Of a DNA stretch of 63,254 bases, positions 46,858 to 54,833 are shown piece by piece (position 1 is the stretch's first letter; every line of letters begins with the position of its first letter). This stretch comes from an uncultured Bacteroidota bacterium (GTDB taxonomy: Bacteria > Bacteroidota > Bacteroidia > Flavobacteriales > Flavobacteriaceae), in contig CACIXU010000003.1 of NCBI GenBank assembly GCA_902590705.1, positions 136,574-199,827 on the forward strand. The letters run 5' to 3'. The position numbers and the translations under genes are program-made. The notes below the pieces were generated by a model. It was not told where the DNA came from and did no database searches. It saw only the letters and a list, made by a program, of their open reading frames with translations.

Positions 46858-47901
46858 TTATTTGGTTCTCATCATTTGAATAACTTCTTTTTTAAAAGAT
46901 TTATCATCTTCCATAATGTCGAAAAAACTTGTAAGGAATTCATTGGTACTTTCAAATTCAGCAGTTATTTCAAATTTAGATTTTTGATTATCAACAATTT
47001 CAAAAAATTCATTTTTCTTACTAAGGATTTGGTCTCTTACTTTCTCGAGAAGAGATTCATCTCTTTTAAATCCTCTATATTTTCTATCTCTTACAGAGCT
47101 TATCCCCAATGTACTATTAACTATAGCATAACTTGCATCTACCAAACCACAAAGATCAAAGTCATAGGGCAATGGATGAATCTTTTTGTTAGCATAAAGT
47201 AGTTTCCCATTATGTTGATATGCTACAGAAAAATCGGTATTTCCTATCATAAATTGAAAAATGGAGTTTTGAACAGAAGTCATATCATCCATAGCCTTTG
47301 GATGAATGTATCTTTCAAATGATTTGCCTTCAAATCGATCTGCGACTCTCTTATCATCCTCTATTAAAAAACCTATAAGGTTATGAACTTCCGTTTTCTT
47401 TTTTTTTATCTCTGTGAATTCAATATCTACCAATCGAGTTTTGAAATAATATGGTGAAATCTTTTCGTAAAACTTATAAGCAATAAACTCTTGAAGGATG
47501 TTGTCATTTTTTTCTTTCTTGAGAAGGCAAGGCATTACGAGTTTCAAATTCTTGTTACCTTCAAATAAAGTCCCTTTGGCTGATGATTTTTTTATACGCA
47601 TTTTGATTGGAGGAAAATAACATTTTGATCTTCTAAAATTTCCTCTTGCTCTAAGATTAACATTCAAACTTTCCCATTTATTTTTATTATAGTATTCAAG
47701 ATTTACTTTAATAAATGTTGTATCATCAGTATCCATACGCATTTCAGCATTAGAATAGCTTAATTTAATCTTGAGAATATCTTGATCATTAAAAAGAGAA
47801 TCAGATTTTTGAATAATTTGCGCAGAAGCTACACTGTAAAAAAGTAAACATGCTGAAAAAAACATTTGTATATTCATAATATTAATAATAGTTTTAGACA
47901 T
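46858..47901 (-). CDS. Secreted CotH-kinase-like protein
   Basis: 347 residues with an N-terminal signal (cleavage near SVASAQ). A beta-rich first half (LKIKLSYSNAEMRM, VNLRARGNFRRSKCYFPPIKMRIKK) leads to an alpha part with QEFIAYKFYEKI, FQFMIGNTDFSVAYQHN and HPLPYDFDLCGLVDASYA. Conserved-looking Asn/Asp and DFD in the order seen in CotH/atypical secreted kinases suggest a remote member; the ARGN and DFD elements are the support. Start uncertain: ATG 47901 or 47877. With 47901 only 17 nt separate it from the divergent gene. Confidence 0.7.
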   Translation of the reverse strand: MSKTIINIMNIQMFFSACLLFYSVASAQIIQKSDSLFNDQDILKIKLSYSNAEMRMDTDDTTFIKVNLEYYNKNKWESLNVNLRARGNFRRSKCYFPPIKMRIKKSSAKGTLFEGNKNLKLVMPCLLKKEKNDNILQEFIAYKFYEKISPYYFKTRLVDIEFTEIKKKKTEVHNLIGFLIEDDKRVADRFEGKSFERYIHPKAMDDMTSVQNSIFQFMIGNTDFSVAYQHNGKLLYANKKIHPLPYDFDLCGLVDASYAIVNSTLGISSVRDRKYRGFKRDESLLEKVRDQILSKKNEFFEIVDNQKSKFEITAEFESTNEFLTSFFDIMEDDKSFKKEVIQMMRTK

Positions 47902-47918
47902 CTAATTTAAAAAATTTA

Positions 47919-48665
47919 ATGAAAAGGTACTTATCAATATTAAACCATAGAACATTATTTACCTTAATTCTATCAATAGTAATTCCTTTTCTTGCCTTTG
48001 AGTTTGAGGTTTATTATCACATTGATCTAACACTGATAAGTTTAGCAATAATTTTTCCATTAGTTTTTGCAATAAGGGGTGCTTTCAAAAGAAGAGAAAA
48101 ATCACTACAATTTTTAAGTCAATTTAGAAGCTCTTTAAAAACGATTTACTATTTTTTTAATAGTATTTCTAAATTATCATTTTCAAAAAAGGAAGAGATC
48201 AATAATATACTCCTTGAGATATCCGAATCATTTGTAAATCATTTATCTTCACCCAGTCATAACACCACAGAGATTGACATAAAAACCGAAAATATTTTTA
48301 AATTCATACTTGACAACGAGGAGGATATTCCTAATAGTTCAAAGCAGAAGATTTTAAGGTTTGTAAGAGATCTTCACTTATCGATTGAAAATTTAATTGC
48401 TGTCCACACCCATAGAACTCCAATAAGCTTAAAAGCCTACTGCCTAATATTTATTTATATCTTTCCAACAGTTTATACACCCACAATAATTAATAAAATT
48501 GGGTATGAAAATCCTCATAACATAACTTACTTCATTATTATTCTTAGTGAATTTATTTTGATTTCACTTTACAATATTCAAGATCAAATGGAACATCCAT
48601 TTGACAGAGATGGTTTAGATGATATCAAATTAGATAATTTTAAAATAGATAGAATAGTAGAGTAA
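47919..48665 (+). CDS. Bestrophin-like membrane protein, paralogue A
   Basis: 248 residues. Two hydrophobic segments near the N-terminus (about 10-28 and 35-52), a soluble helical middle, and two more (about 170-188 and 201-220). C-terminal PFDRDGLDDIKLDNFKID recalls the short acidic motif after the last helix in bestrophin-type anion channels. TPISLKAYCLIFIYIFPTVY aligns with the helix after the cytosolic part. A clear paralogue lies at 59955. Channel function is inference. Confidence 0.72.
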   Translation: MKRYLSILNHRTLFTLILSIVIPFLAFEFEVYYHIDLTLISLAIIFPLVFAIRGAFKRREKSLQFLSQFRSSLKTIYYFFNSISKLSFSKKEEINNILLEISESFVNHLSSPSHNTTEIDIKTENIFKFILDNEEDIPNSSKQKILRFVRDLHLSIENLIAVHTHRTPISLKAYCLIFIYIFPTVYTPTIINKIGYENPHNITYFIIILSEFILISLYNIQDQMEHPFDRDGLDDIKLDNFKIDRIVE

Positions 48666-48990
48666 TCTCCTTTATCTCAAAATTGAGTCTAGCATATAAT
48701 TAATCAAGCTAGTGTAATAATTTAGGAATTGGATAAATTTCTACGTTAATACATTTTAAAACTTAACAATGAAGTATGAAATATTATATGATAATTTAAT
48801 TGATTAAAAAACTTTCTTTTATAAATAGAAAAACGATAAATTTATTTTAATAAATTATTAAATTTTACCATTTAGTTATAAATAATTGTATAATAAGTTA
48901 ATATAATACATAACTATGATAATAATATTGAATATAAATTGATAAATCAAATTTATCTTTGTAATAAGTTTAATTTAAAATACAATTGGT
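48666..48990. other. Intergenic AT-rich gap
   Basis: 325 nt of very AT-rich sequence. I see no ORF, tRNA or convincing terminator; only weak AT inverted repeats. Confidence 0.6.
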
Positions 48991-49386
48991 ATGAAAAACC
49001 TCTTTTTAGTGATAATTTTAATCTCATTAACCTCGGTAAATGCTAATGAAACAGTAATTGCCAAAGACAGTCTATCTCTAATTTTAAAAGAAAATAACTT
49101 ATTATCCTCAGAGGAGAAAGCATTAATGGCCATAAAAAGTGATAATTATGCTTACATTGAATCTGTAATTAATCGAGGTCTTTTAAACCCTAAAACAGTT
49201 GTTGATGGCAAGCCACTTATCATACATGCTGCAATTCTTGATAAACCGGAAATGATTTTATTACTTGCTTCATATGGAGCAATGATAATTGATCCTGTTT
49301 GTGAGGATGGTAAAAATATAATGGAATATGCTAAAGAAAATAATTCTATTTTGGCTCAAGCCCAAATCATTGTAATTAGAGCTTAA
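48991..49386 (+). CDS. Small secreted ankyrin-like protein
   Basis: 131 residues. Signal peptide ending near SVNA. The rest reads as about two ankyrin-type helix pairs (ALMAIKSDNYAYIESVINRG and KPLIIHAAILDKPEMILLLA followed by SYGAMIID). Expected to sit in the periplasm and bind a protein. No neighbour explains its role. Function unknown. Confidence 0.75.
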   Translation: MKNLFLVIILISLTSVNANETVIAKDSLSLILKENNLLSSEEKALMAIKSDNYAYIESVINRGLLNPKTVVDGKPLIIHAAILDKPEMILLLASYGAMIIDPVCEDGKNIMEYAKENNSILAQAQIIVIRA

Positions 49387-49488
49387 AGATTGTAAGTCAA
49401 AAAAATTTAAAGGATTTAGCTGTATAATTTATTCTATTCACTAAATATCACTGATTAAATTTTAAAAGCCCTCTAGATATAAAAAACC

Positions 49489-49520
49489 AAAAACCTCTAC
49501 ATTAATGTAAGAGGTTTTTT
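49489..49520. terminator. Strong bidirectional hairpin beside tRNA-Leu
   Basis: AAAAACCTCT and AGAGGTTTTT flank an 11-nt loop (ACATTAATGTA, itself partly self-pairing). A-run and T-run on either side let it end tRNA-Leu on the minus strand and the ankyrin-like gene on the plus strand. Confidence 0.75.
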
Positions 49521-49521
49521 G

Positions 49522-49603
49522 TGCGGGTGAAGGGACTCGAACCCCCAAGCCGTGAAGCACTAGATCCTAAATCTAGCGTGTCTACCAATTTCACCACACC
49601 CGC
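49522..49603 (-). tRNA. tRNA-Leu (anticodon UAG)
   Basis: Minus strand folds as a class II tRNA: acceptor GCGGGTG / CACCCGC with discriminator A, D arm with TTGGTAGAC, anticodon stem CTAGA/TCTAG with loop TTTAGGA (anticodon TAG), variable arm, T arm GGGGTTCGAGTCCC. CCA is not encoded. Confidence 0.95.
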
Positions 49604-49679
49604 TAATTTAAAAGTGAACAAATATAATCAAGTTTTACTAATTTTTTTTTGGTAAAAAAAGAAAAGAGGTAATGTTTTG

Positions 49680-49687
49680 TACTTTTG
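49680..49687 (+). promoter_or_regulatory. -7 promoter box for the M20 dipeptidase
   Basis: TACTTTTG, exact TAnnTTTG, ending 19 nt before ATG 49707. It lies inside the longer frame from 49677, which argues for the shorter start. Confidence 0.5.
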
Positions 49688-49706
49688 CACATCTACCTTT
49701 AACATT

Positions 49707-51089
49707 ATGAAAAATCAAATCCTAAATCAAAAAATAGAATACCTAGACCAGTTGATGGAATTACTTAAAATCCCATCTGTTAGTGCTGATCCAAAATACG
49801 ACCACGCAATTAAAAAGACAGCTGATTGGATAGACAAATCTCTCAATGAAATTGGTTGCGATCATGTTAAAATATATGAAACTGCTGGCCACCCTGTTGT
49901 CTATGGAGAAAAGATTATAAACAAAAATGCACCAACAGTTTTAGTTTATGGTCATTATGATGTCCAGCCCCCTGATCCCGAAGAGCTATGGAAAAGTCCA
50001 CCTTTTGAACCTGTAATTAAAAAAACACCACTTCACCCCAATGGTGCAATATTTGCCCGTGGAGCCTGTGATGACAAAGGACAAATGTTCATGCATATTA
50101 AAGCAGTAGAACTTTTGATTAAAAATAACGCTTTAAACTGTAATGTTAAATTTGTTATTGAGGGAGAAGAAGAAATTGGAAGTGATAATCTTGAACAATT
50201 TATAACTGATCATAAGAATAAATTAACGTCTGATATTATTATAATCTCCGATACTGGAATTCACAGTATGGATAAACCAGCCATAACAACTGGATTACGA
50301 GGTCTAAGTTACATGGAGGTAACTCTAACTGGGCCTAATCGAGACTTACATTCTGGTTTGTACGGAGGAACAGTTGGGAACCCAATAAATATTCTATGTG
50401 GAATGATCGCCTCTCTTCACGATGAAGATAAAAAAGTAAATATCCCTGGGTTTTATGACAAAGTAGTTGAAATTTCGAAAGCTGAGCGTCAAAAAATGAA
50501 TATTAACGCTACTCCAGAAAAGGAATTCCAAAAATCTATAGCTATAAATGCTTCAGTGGGAGAAAAGGGATACACTACTTTAGAACGAAAATCCATTAGG
50601 CCGACACTTGACGTAAATGGAATTTGGGGAGGATATACTGGAGAGGGTGCAAAAACAGTAATACCCAGTAAAGCACATGCAAAAATTTCAATGCGGTTAG
50701 TTCCAAATCAAAACTGGGAAGAGATTAGTGAATTGTTTAATAAACATTTTAGAAACATTGCTCCTAAAGGTGTTGATGTTAAGGTAAAAACTCATCATGG
50801 AGGAGATGCTTACATAACTCCGGATGGGAATAAAGCTTACAAAGCAGCTGAAATTGCTTATCAAGAAGTTTTTGGGGTTATTCCACATGCTAAAAGAGAT
50901 GGAGGAAGTATTCCTATAGTACCCATGTTTGAGAAAATTCTAGGTTGTAAAACTATTCTTATGGGATTTGGATTGGATAGTGATGCCATACATTCTCCAA
51001 ATGAGCATTATGGATTAGATAATTTCTTTAAGGGAATTGAAACTATTTCGAGGTTTTACAAACACTTCTCTAAAGTAAATATTACTTAG
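49707..51089 (+). CDS. M20 family dipeptidase
   Basis: Zinc dipeptidase of the PepV/CNDP-like M20 group. 460 residues from ATG 49707 (MKNQILNQKIEYLDQL). Metal and catalytic residues in VYGHYDVQPPD, RGACDDKGQM, EGEEEIGS and SDTG; dimerisation lid between about residues 200 and 330 with GPNRDLHSGLYGGTVGNPI; C-terminal IHSPNEHYGLDNFFKGI. Cytoplasmic (no signal). Stop shared as TTAG overlap with hemW. Confidence 0.93.
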   Translation: MKNQILNQKIEYLDQLMELLKIPSVSADPKYDHAIKKTADWIDKSLNEIGCDHVKIYETAGHPVVYGEKIINKNAPTVLVYGHYDVQPPDPEELWKSPPFEPVIKKTPLHPNGAIFARGACDDKGQMFMHIKAVELLIKNNALNCNVKFVIEGEEEIGSDNLEQFITDHKNKLTSDIIIISDTGIHSMDKPAITTGLRGLSYMEVTLTGPNRDLHSGLYGGTVGNPINILCGMIASLHDEDKKVNIPGFYDKVVEISKAERQKMNINATPEKEFQKSIAINASVGEKGYTTLERKSIRPTLDVNGIWGGYTGEGAKTVIPSKAHAKISMRLVPNQNWEEISELFNKHFRNIAPKGVDVKVKTHHGGDAYITPDGNKAYKAAEIAYQEVFGVIPHAKRDGGSIPIVPMFEKILGCKTILMGFGLDSDAIHSPNEHYGLDNFFKGIETISRFYKHFSKVNIT

Positions 51090-52213
51090 CTTCTAAGCAT
51101 AAATAGGTCTGAGGCAATTCCATCAGTTAAAAATCTAGCATGTCTACTGACTTTTAAAACATCACCATCCCAAAAAAGACTACGACTCAAAAGATGTTTT
51201 TTTACTTGTTTCTCAAGAAAAACAACATAGTTTGAGCCGAAATACTCATTGACTCCTTGAATTTTAACCCCATTAGTTCTTAGGCCAATCATCACATATT
51301 CATTAAAAACTTCGTGATCTTTTAAAACCTCTTTTGTTTGGGGCAAATATCCCTTTTCTATTGATTTTAAATATTTTAAATTATTGGAAATATTCCAGCT
51401 CCTTGATCGATCACCATCAAAACTATGGGCCGATGGACCAATTCCGAGATAAGGCTTACCGCTCCAATAGTTACTATTATTAACAGAATGAAAACCAAAC
51501 TTTCCAAAATTTGAAAATTCATAATTTATGTATGACTCCTTCTCTAGTTTGGAAATTAAAAGATCGTATTGAAATTTAACAGTTTCTTCATCTAATAATT
51601 TAACTTCACCCTTCTCTACTTGATAAGAAAGTAAAGTTTTAGGTTCAACTGTCAAAGCATAGCTGGAAATATGTGGCGGTTTAAAAGAAATTAAAGTGTC
51701 CAAATTATCAGCCCAACTTGAAATATTACTTTGTGGAAGCCCATAAATTAAATCCACAGAAAAATTATCAAATACCTTTGAAGTCCATTCTATTGCTTTA
51801 AGACTCTGGTTGGCATTGTGAATTCGGTTCATCATTTTTAATTCATCATCCTCGAAAGACTGAACTCCTAAACTAATTCGGTTCACTCCAGATTTTTTTA
51901 AATCTTTCAAATTTTTAAGAGATAAGTCGTTTGGATTAGCCTCCAGTGTAACCTCAATATTATTTTTTAATTCAAAATAATTTTTTATAAATTTAATTGT
52001 TTCATAAAAAAAAGAGGCAGGCAAAAGAGAGGGTGACCCACCTCCAAAATATATACTTTCAATTGGGTTTATTAATTCACTCTTTCTCAAATACAATTCA
52101 GTGATCATAGCCTGCTGCATTTCTTGTGTATATTTTGTTTGGGTAGAAAAATAGAAATTACAATAATTACAGGCTTGGCTACAGAAAGGATAATGAAAGT
52201 ATATACCCGCCAT
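51086..52213 (-). CDS. hemW: Radical SAM heme chaperone HemW
   Basis: 375 residues. Radical SAM cluster CSQACNYCNFYF; GGGSPSLLP; ISLGVQSFEDDELKMMNRIHN; YGLPQSNISSW; C-terminal HemN_C-like domain with GLRTNGVKIQGV. Homologue of HemW (heme carrier), often misnamed coproporphyrinogen oxidase; the CxxxCxxC spacing and lack of a fourth Cys directly after support HemW. Start overlaps the ruvC stop by 1 nt (TAATG). Confidence 0.9.
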   Translation of the reverse strand: MAGIYFHYPFCSQACNYCNFYFSTQTKYTQEMQQAMITELYLRKSELINPIESIYFGGGSPSLLPASFFYETIKFIKNYFELKNNIEVTLEANPNDLSLKNLKDLKKSGVNRISLGVQSFEDDELKMMNRIHNANQSLKAIEWTSKVFDNFSVDLIYGLPQSNISSWADNLDTLISFKPPHISSYALTVEPKTLLSYQVEKGEVKLLDEETVKFQYDLLISKLEKESYINYEFSNFGKFGFHSVNNSNYWSGKPYLGIGPSAHSFDGDRSRSWNISNNLKYLKSIEKGYLPQTKEVLKDHEVFNEYVMIGLRTNGVKIQGVNEYFGSNYVVFLEKQVKKHLLSRSLFWDGDVLKVSRHARFLTDGIASDLFMLRS

Positions 52214-52773
52214 TAGCCCGACTTTATTTTTTTTGGATTCTGACTAATAAAAGTCTTCCATCCAGAATAGGTTTTGGAATTATCAGGTCTGCCTTGATTA
52301 TAAAAGTGGCAAACTGCAGCAGCCAATCCATCAGTTGCATCAAGATTCTTTGGTATTTCTTTAATCAAAGAGAGGCTTTGTAACATTTTAGCAACTTGTT
52401 CCTTTGTAGCATTTCCATTACCGGTTATAGACATTTTGATTTTTTTTGGGGAATACTCAGTAATTGGAATCTGTCTCGATAATCCAGCAGCCATAGCAAC
52501 TCCCTGAGCTCTTCCTAATTTCAACATTGACTGAACATTTTTTCCAAAAAATGGAGCTTCAATAGAAATTTGATCAGGGTGAAATTGATCAATTATTCCT
52601 ATGGTGGAATTGAAGATTTTTTCAAGTTTAAGATAGTGATCATTGTATTTTTTAAGCTGAAGCTCATGTAATTGAATTAATTCCATAGCCTGGTTATTAA
52701 CTCGAATCAAACCAAAACCCATTATATTAGTTCCAGGATCAATTCCCAAAATGATCATGTCTTTCAAACTCAT
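52213..52773 (-). CDS. ruvC: Holliday junction endonuclease RuvC
   Basis: 186 residues. First catalytic Asp in ILGIDPGTNIMGFG (Asp12 from ATG 52773), second acidic in ISIEAPFFGKNVQSMLKLGRAQG, and C-terminal DATDGLAAAVCHFY. Cuts crossover junctions with RuvAB. Overlaps the lipoprotein stop by 1 nt (TAATG) and hemW start likewise, so three genes are tightly coupled. Confidence 0.95.
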   Translation of the reverse strand: MSLKDMIILGIDPGTNIMGFGLIRVNNQAMELIQLHELQLKKYNDHYLKLEKIFNSTIGIIDQFHPDQISIEAPFFGKNVQSMLKLGRAQGVAMAAGLSRQIPITEYSPKKIKMSITGNGNATKEQVAKMLQSLSLIKEIPKNLDATDGLAAAVCHFYNQGRPDNSKTYSGWKTFISQNPKKIKSG

Positions 52774-53261
52774 TAAAGCGGTTGAGCACTAATATGTACA
52801 GGCATTGTGAACTGGGAGTCAACATAGACTCCAACATTTGTTTTTGTTGCAGGAAGAGCTAAAGGCAAATTAGCAACAGCTAGTGTAAGAATCTGTTCGA
52901 GCTCTGGCATAGCATCTCTAACAGTATTTGGTATTTTAGCATCTAATAGGCTAAAAACACCCTCTTTATCAATCTTAATTTGAACAATAATTTCATGATT
53001 CAAAGGTTCTACAGCAATTATATCGAAATCCGAAATAGCTAATTTTAGTTGATCTGAAATAATACTTTGAAAACATTTTAGTTGTTCTTTTTTCTCGACT
53101 TCCTCACATTCTGGAAAACTCGGTGGTTGATCTTTTGAGGACCAACTCGAGGCTTTCTTAATTTCAGAACTGGATACTTTAGTAGATGAAAATAGCTCAC
53201 ATGAGCTTGAAGAGATGATTAAAATTACTATCGGGAATAATAAAATGTTTTTAGGCCACAT
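52773..53261 (-). CDS. Lipoprotein with TonB-C-like domain
   Basis: 162 residues. Lipoprotein signal with ISSSSC (Cys about residue 21). After a Ser-rich spacer comes PPSFPECEEVEKKEQLKCF, a pattern seen before TonB C-terminal-like domains in Bacteroidetes, then IIVQIKIDKEGVFSLLDA and LPLALPATK followed by a VYVDSQFTMPVHI strand. No energising transmembrane helix as in true TonB. Function unknown; it leads the ruvC-hemW unit. Confidence 0.72.
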   Translation of the reverse strand: MWPKNILLFPIVILIISSSSCELFSSTKVSSSEIKKASSWSSKDQPPSFPECEEVEKKEQLKCFQSIISDQLKLAISDFDIIAVEPLNHEIIVQIKIDKEGVFSLLDAKIPNTVRDAMPELEQILTLAVANLPLALPATKTNVGVYVDSQFTMPVHISAQPL

Positions 53262-53360
53262 TGATTTAATGTTTGAACTATTTCTTAAAATTACGAACTT
53301 TTAATTTAAAAGTTTATTTAGAATTTTAAATATTATTAATTAAATATAAAATAAAATAAC

Positions 53361-53861
53361 ATGAATCTAGTGTTAATTACTATTGGCTTTTTACTTATTT
53401 TAACTGGAATAGTAGGGAGTTTTATACCGATAATACCTGGGCCTATAGCAGGATGGCTTGGGCTGTTCGTTGTTTATCAAAGCTCATTTTTAAATTTAGA
53501 CTATTTCTTTCTTGGGACAACATTTATCATTGCTATTTCCGTTTTTATTTTGGATTATATTATCCCCTCAATTGGAGCTAAAAAGTTTGGAGGTTCTAAA
53601 TCAGGAGTTATTGGCTCGACTCTGGGGACAATTATTGGGATTATTTTTTTAGGTCCAATTGGAATCATAATTGGTGCTTTTTTGGGTGCATTTGTAGGTG
53701 AATTATCTAAAAATCGATCCAATAAACTAATTGCATTTAAAGCCGCAATAGGGACATTAATTGGTTATTTAGGGGGAATTATTTTAAAGTTGTCTATAGC
53801 AATTGTATTCTCAATTAAATTTTTCAAAATAATCCTCAATAATTGGAATGAAATTCTTTAA
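53361..53861 (+). CDS. DUF456 membrane protein
   Basis: 166 residues, almost wholly hydrophobic, with glycine-rich repeats: GIVGSFIPIIPGPIAGWLGL near the start and GTIIGIIFLGPIGIIIGAFLGAFVGEL in the middle. These match the DUF456 family, known widely but without a set function. Single gene between the divergent lipoprotein unit and the sigma-factor unit. Confidence 0.86.
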   Translation: MNLVLITIGFLLILTGIVGSFIPIIPGPIAGWLGLFVVYQSSFLNLDYFFLGTTFIIAISVFILDYIIPSIGAKKFGGSKSGVIGSTLGTIIGIIFLGPIGIIIGAFLGAFVGELSKNRSNKLIAFKAAIGTLIGYLGGIILKLSIAIVFSIKFFKIILNNWNEIL

Positions 53862-53866
53862 GTAAT

Positions 53867-53910
53867 AAATATTGAGGTATATGGGATCATCTGATCAAAC
53901 TCAATATTTT
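53867..53910 (+). terminator. Terminator-like hairpin after DUF456
   Basis: AAATATTGAG (53867-53876) pairs with CTCAATATTT (53900-53909) over 10 bp; the loop holds a smaller GATCA/TGATC stem; a T-run follows. It begins 5 nt after the stop codon. Confidence 0.55.
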
Positions 53911-54051
53911 AATTATAGCCTGTGGTGATTTTTTTAGATATTGATTTTAAAAATTAATGTTTAAAAATTAATTTATCATTCTCTTCAGAAAAGGGTAAAT
54001 TTTTAAAATACAACGTTAGAGCATATTTTTTTTAATTTTGTATAAAAGCTT

Positions 54052-54258
54052 ATGAAGTTATTTTTAATCACATTTATTCTATTAGGCATAGCAATTGCTG
54101 GAATCGCAATTAAAATTTGGGCAAAAAAAGGTGGAGAATTTTCAGGTACGTGTGCAAGTCAGAGCCCATTCCTAAACAAAAAAGATGAGCCCTGTGGTTT
54201 TTGCGGTAAGCTCCCCTCCGAGCAAGACTGTCCTAAGCCAAACCCGCAGCACAATTAA
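54052..54258 (+). CDS. Small membrane protein with four cysteines
   Basis: 68 residues. One N-terminal hydrophobic helix (about 3-23), then a short exported or cytoplasmic tail GTCASQSPFLNKKDEPCGFC and GKLPSEQDC. Cys spacing C-x14-CxxC-x9-C could hold a metal or disulfides. It lies 17 nt before the sigma-factor gene, on the same strand, so co-expression is likely. Function unknown. Confidence 0.72.
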   Translation: MKLFLITFILLGIAIAGIAIKIWAKKGGEFSGTCASQSPFLNKKDEPCGFCGKLPSEQDCPKPNPQHN

Positions 54259-54275
54259 TCTTTTTAAAATAAGTA

Positions 54276-54833
54276 ATGAAAGACGTGCAATTTGCTATCA
54301 ATAGGGCTAAAAATCAAGATCAAAAAGCATTTAATGAGATATTTCATTCACACTGGGAATACCTTTACAACTTTCAGTTAAAGAGGACTGCGAATTCTGA
54401 ACTAGCTGAGGAAATTTCAATAATGACATTTGCCAAAGCATTTGATAGAATTGAAACTTTTGACAGTAGCTATGATTTCAAAACTTGGCTTTCAACAATA
54501 TCAAAAAATATTCAAATCGATCTTATTCGAAAAAAAAATAAAAAATCAGCAATTAAAACAATATCAATTGATGATGACTACGAATCATCAAGCATAAATT
54601 CTAATCCATCTCCAGAAGAAATATTAATTACCAACCAAAATGTTGAGACTCTTCTAAGTAATATTAAAACCTTAAAACAAGACTATCGAATGATTTTAAA
54701 ATTACGTTTTTTCGAAGATCTTAGCTACAAGGAAATTAGTAAAAAATTAGATCAACCTATAAATACCATTAAAGTTAAATTACTTAGGGCAAAAAATCTT
54801 TTGCTAGAAAAAATCGAAAAAGATCTTGAATAA
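54276..54833 (+). CDS. ECF-type RNA polymerase sigma factor
   Basis: 185 residues. Region 2: AFNEIFHSHWEYLYNFQLKRTANSELAEEIS then FAKAFDRIETFDSSYDFKTW. Region 4: YRMILKLRFFEDLSYKEISKKLDQPINTIKVKL, a helix-turn-helix. No separate anti-sigma gene follows; the next gene is an Nramp-like transporter that overlaps it by 8 nt. The target promoters are not visible. Confidence 0.93.
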   Translation: MKDVQFAINRAKNQDQKAFNEIFHSHWEYLYNFQLKRTANSELAEEISIMTFAKAFDRIETFDSSYDFKTWLSTISKNIQIDLIRKKNKKSAIKTISIDDDYESSSINSNPSPEEILITNQNVETLLSNIKTLKQDYRMILKLRFFEDLSYKEISKKLDQPINTIKVKLLRAKNLLLEKIEKDLE

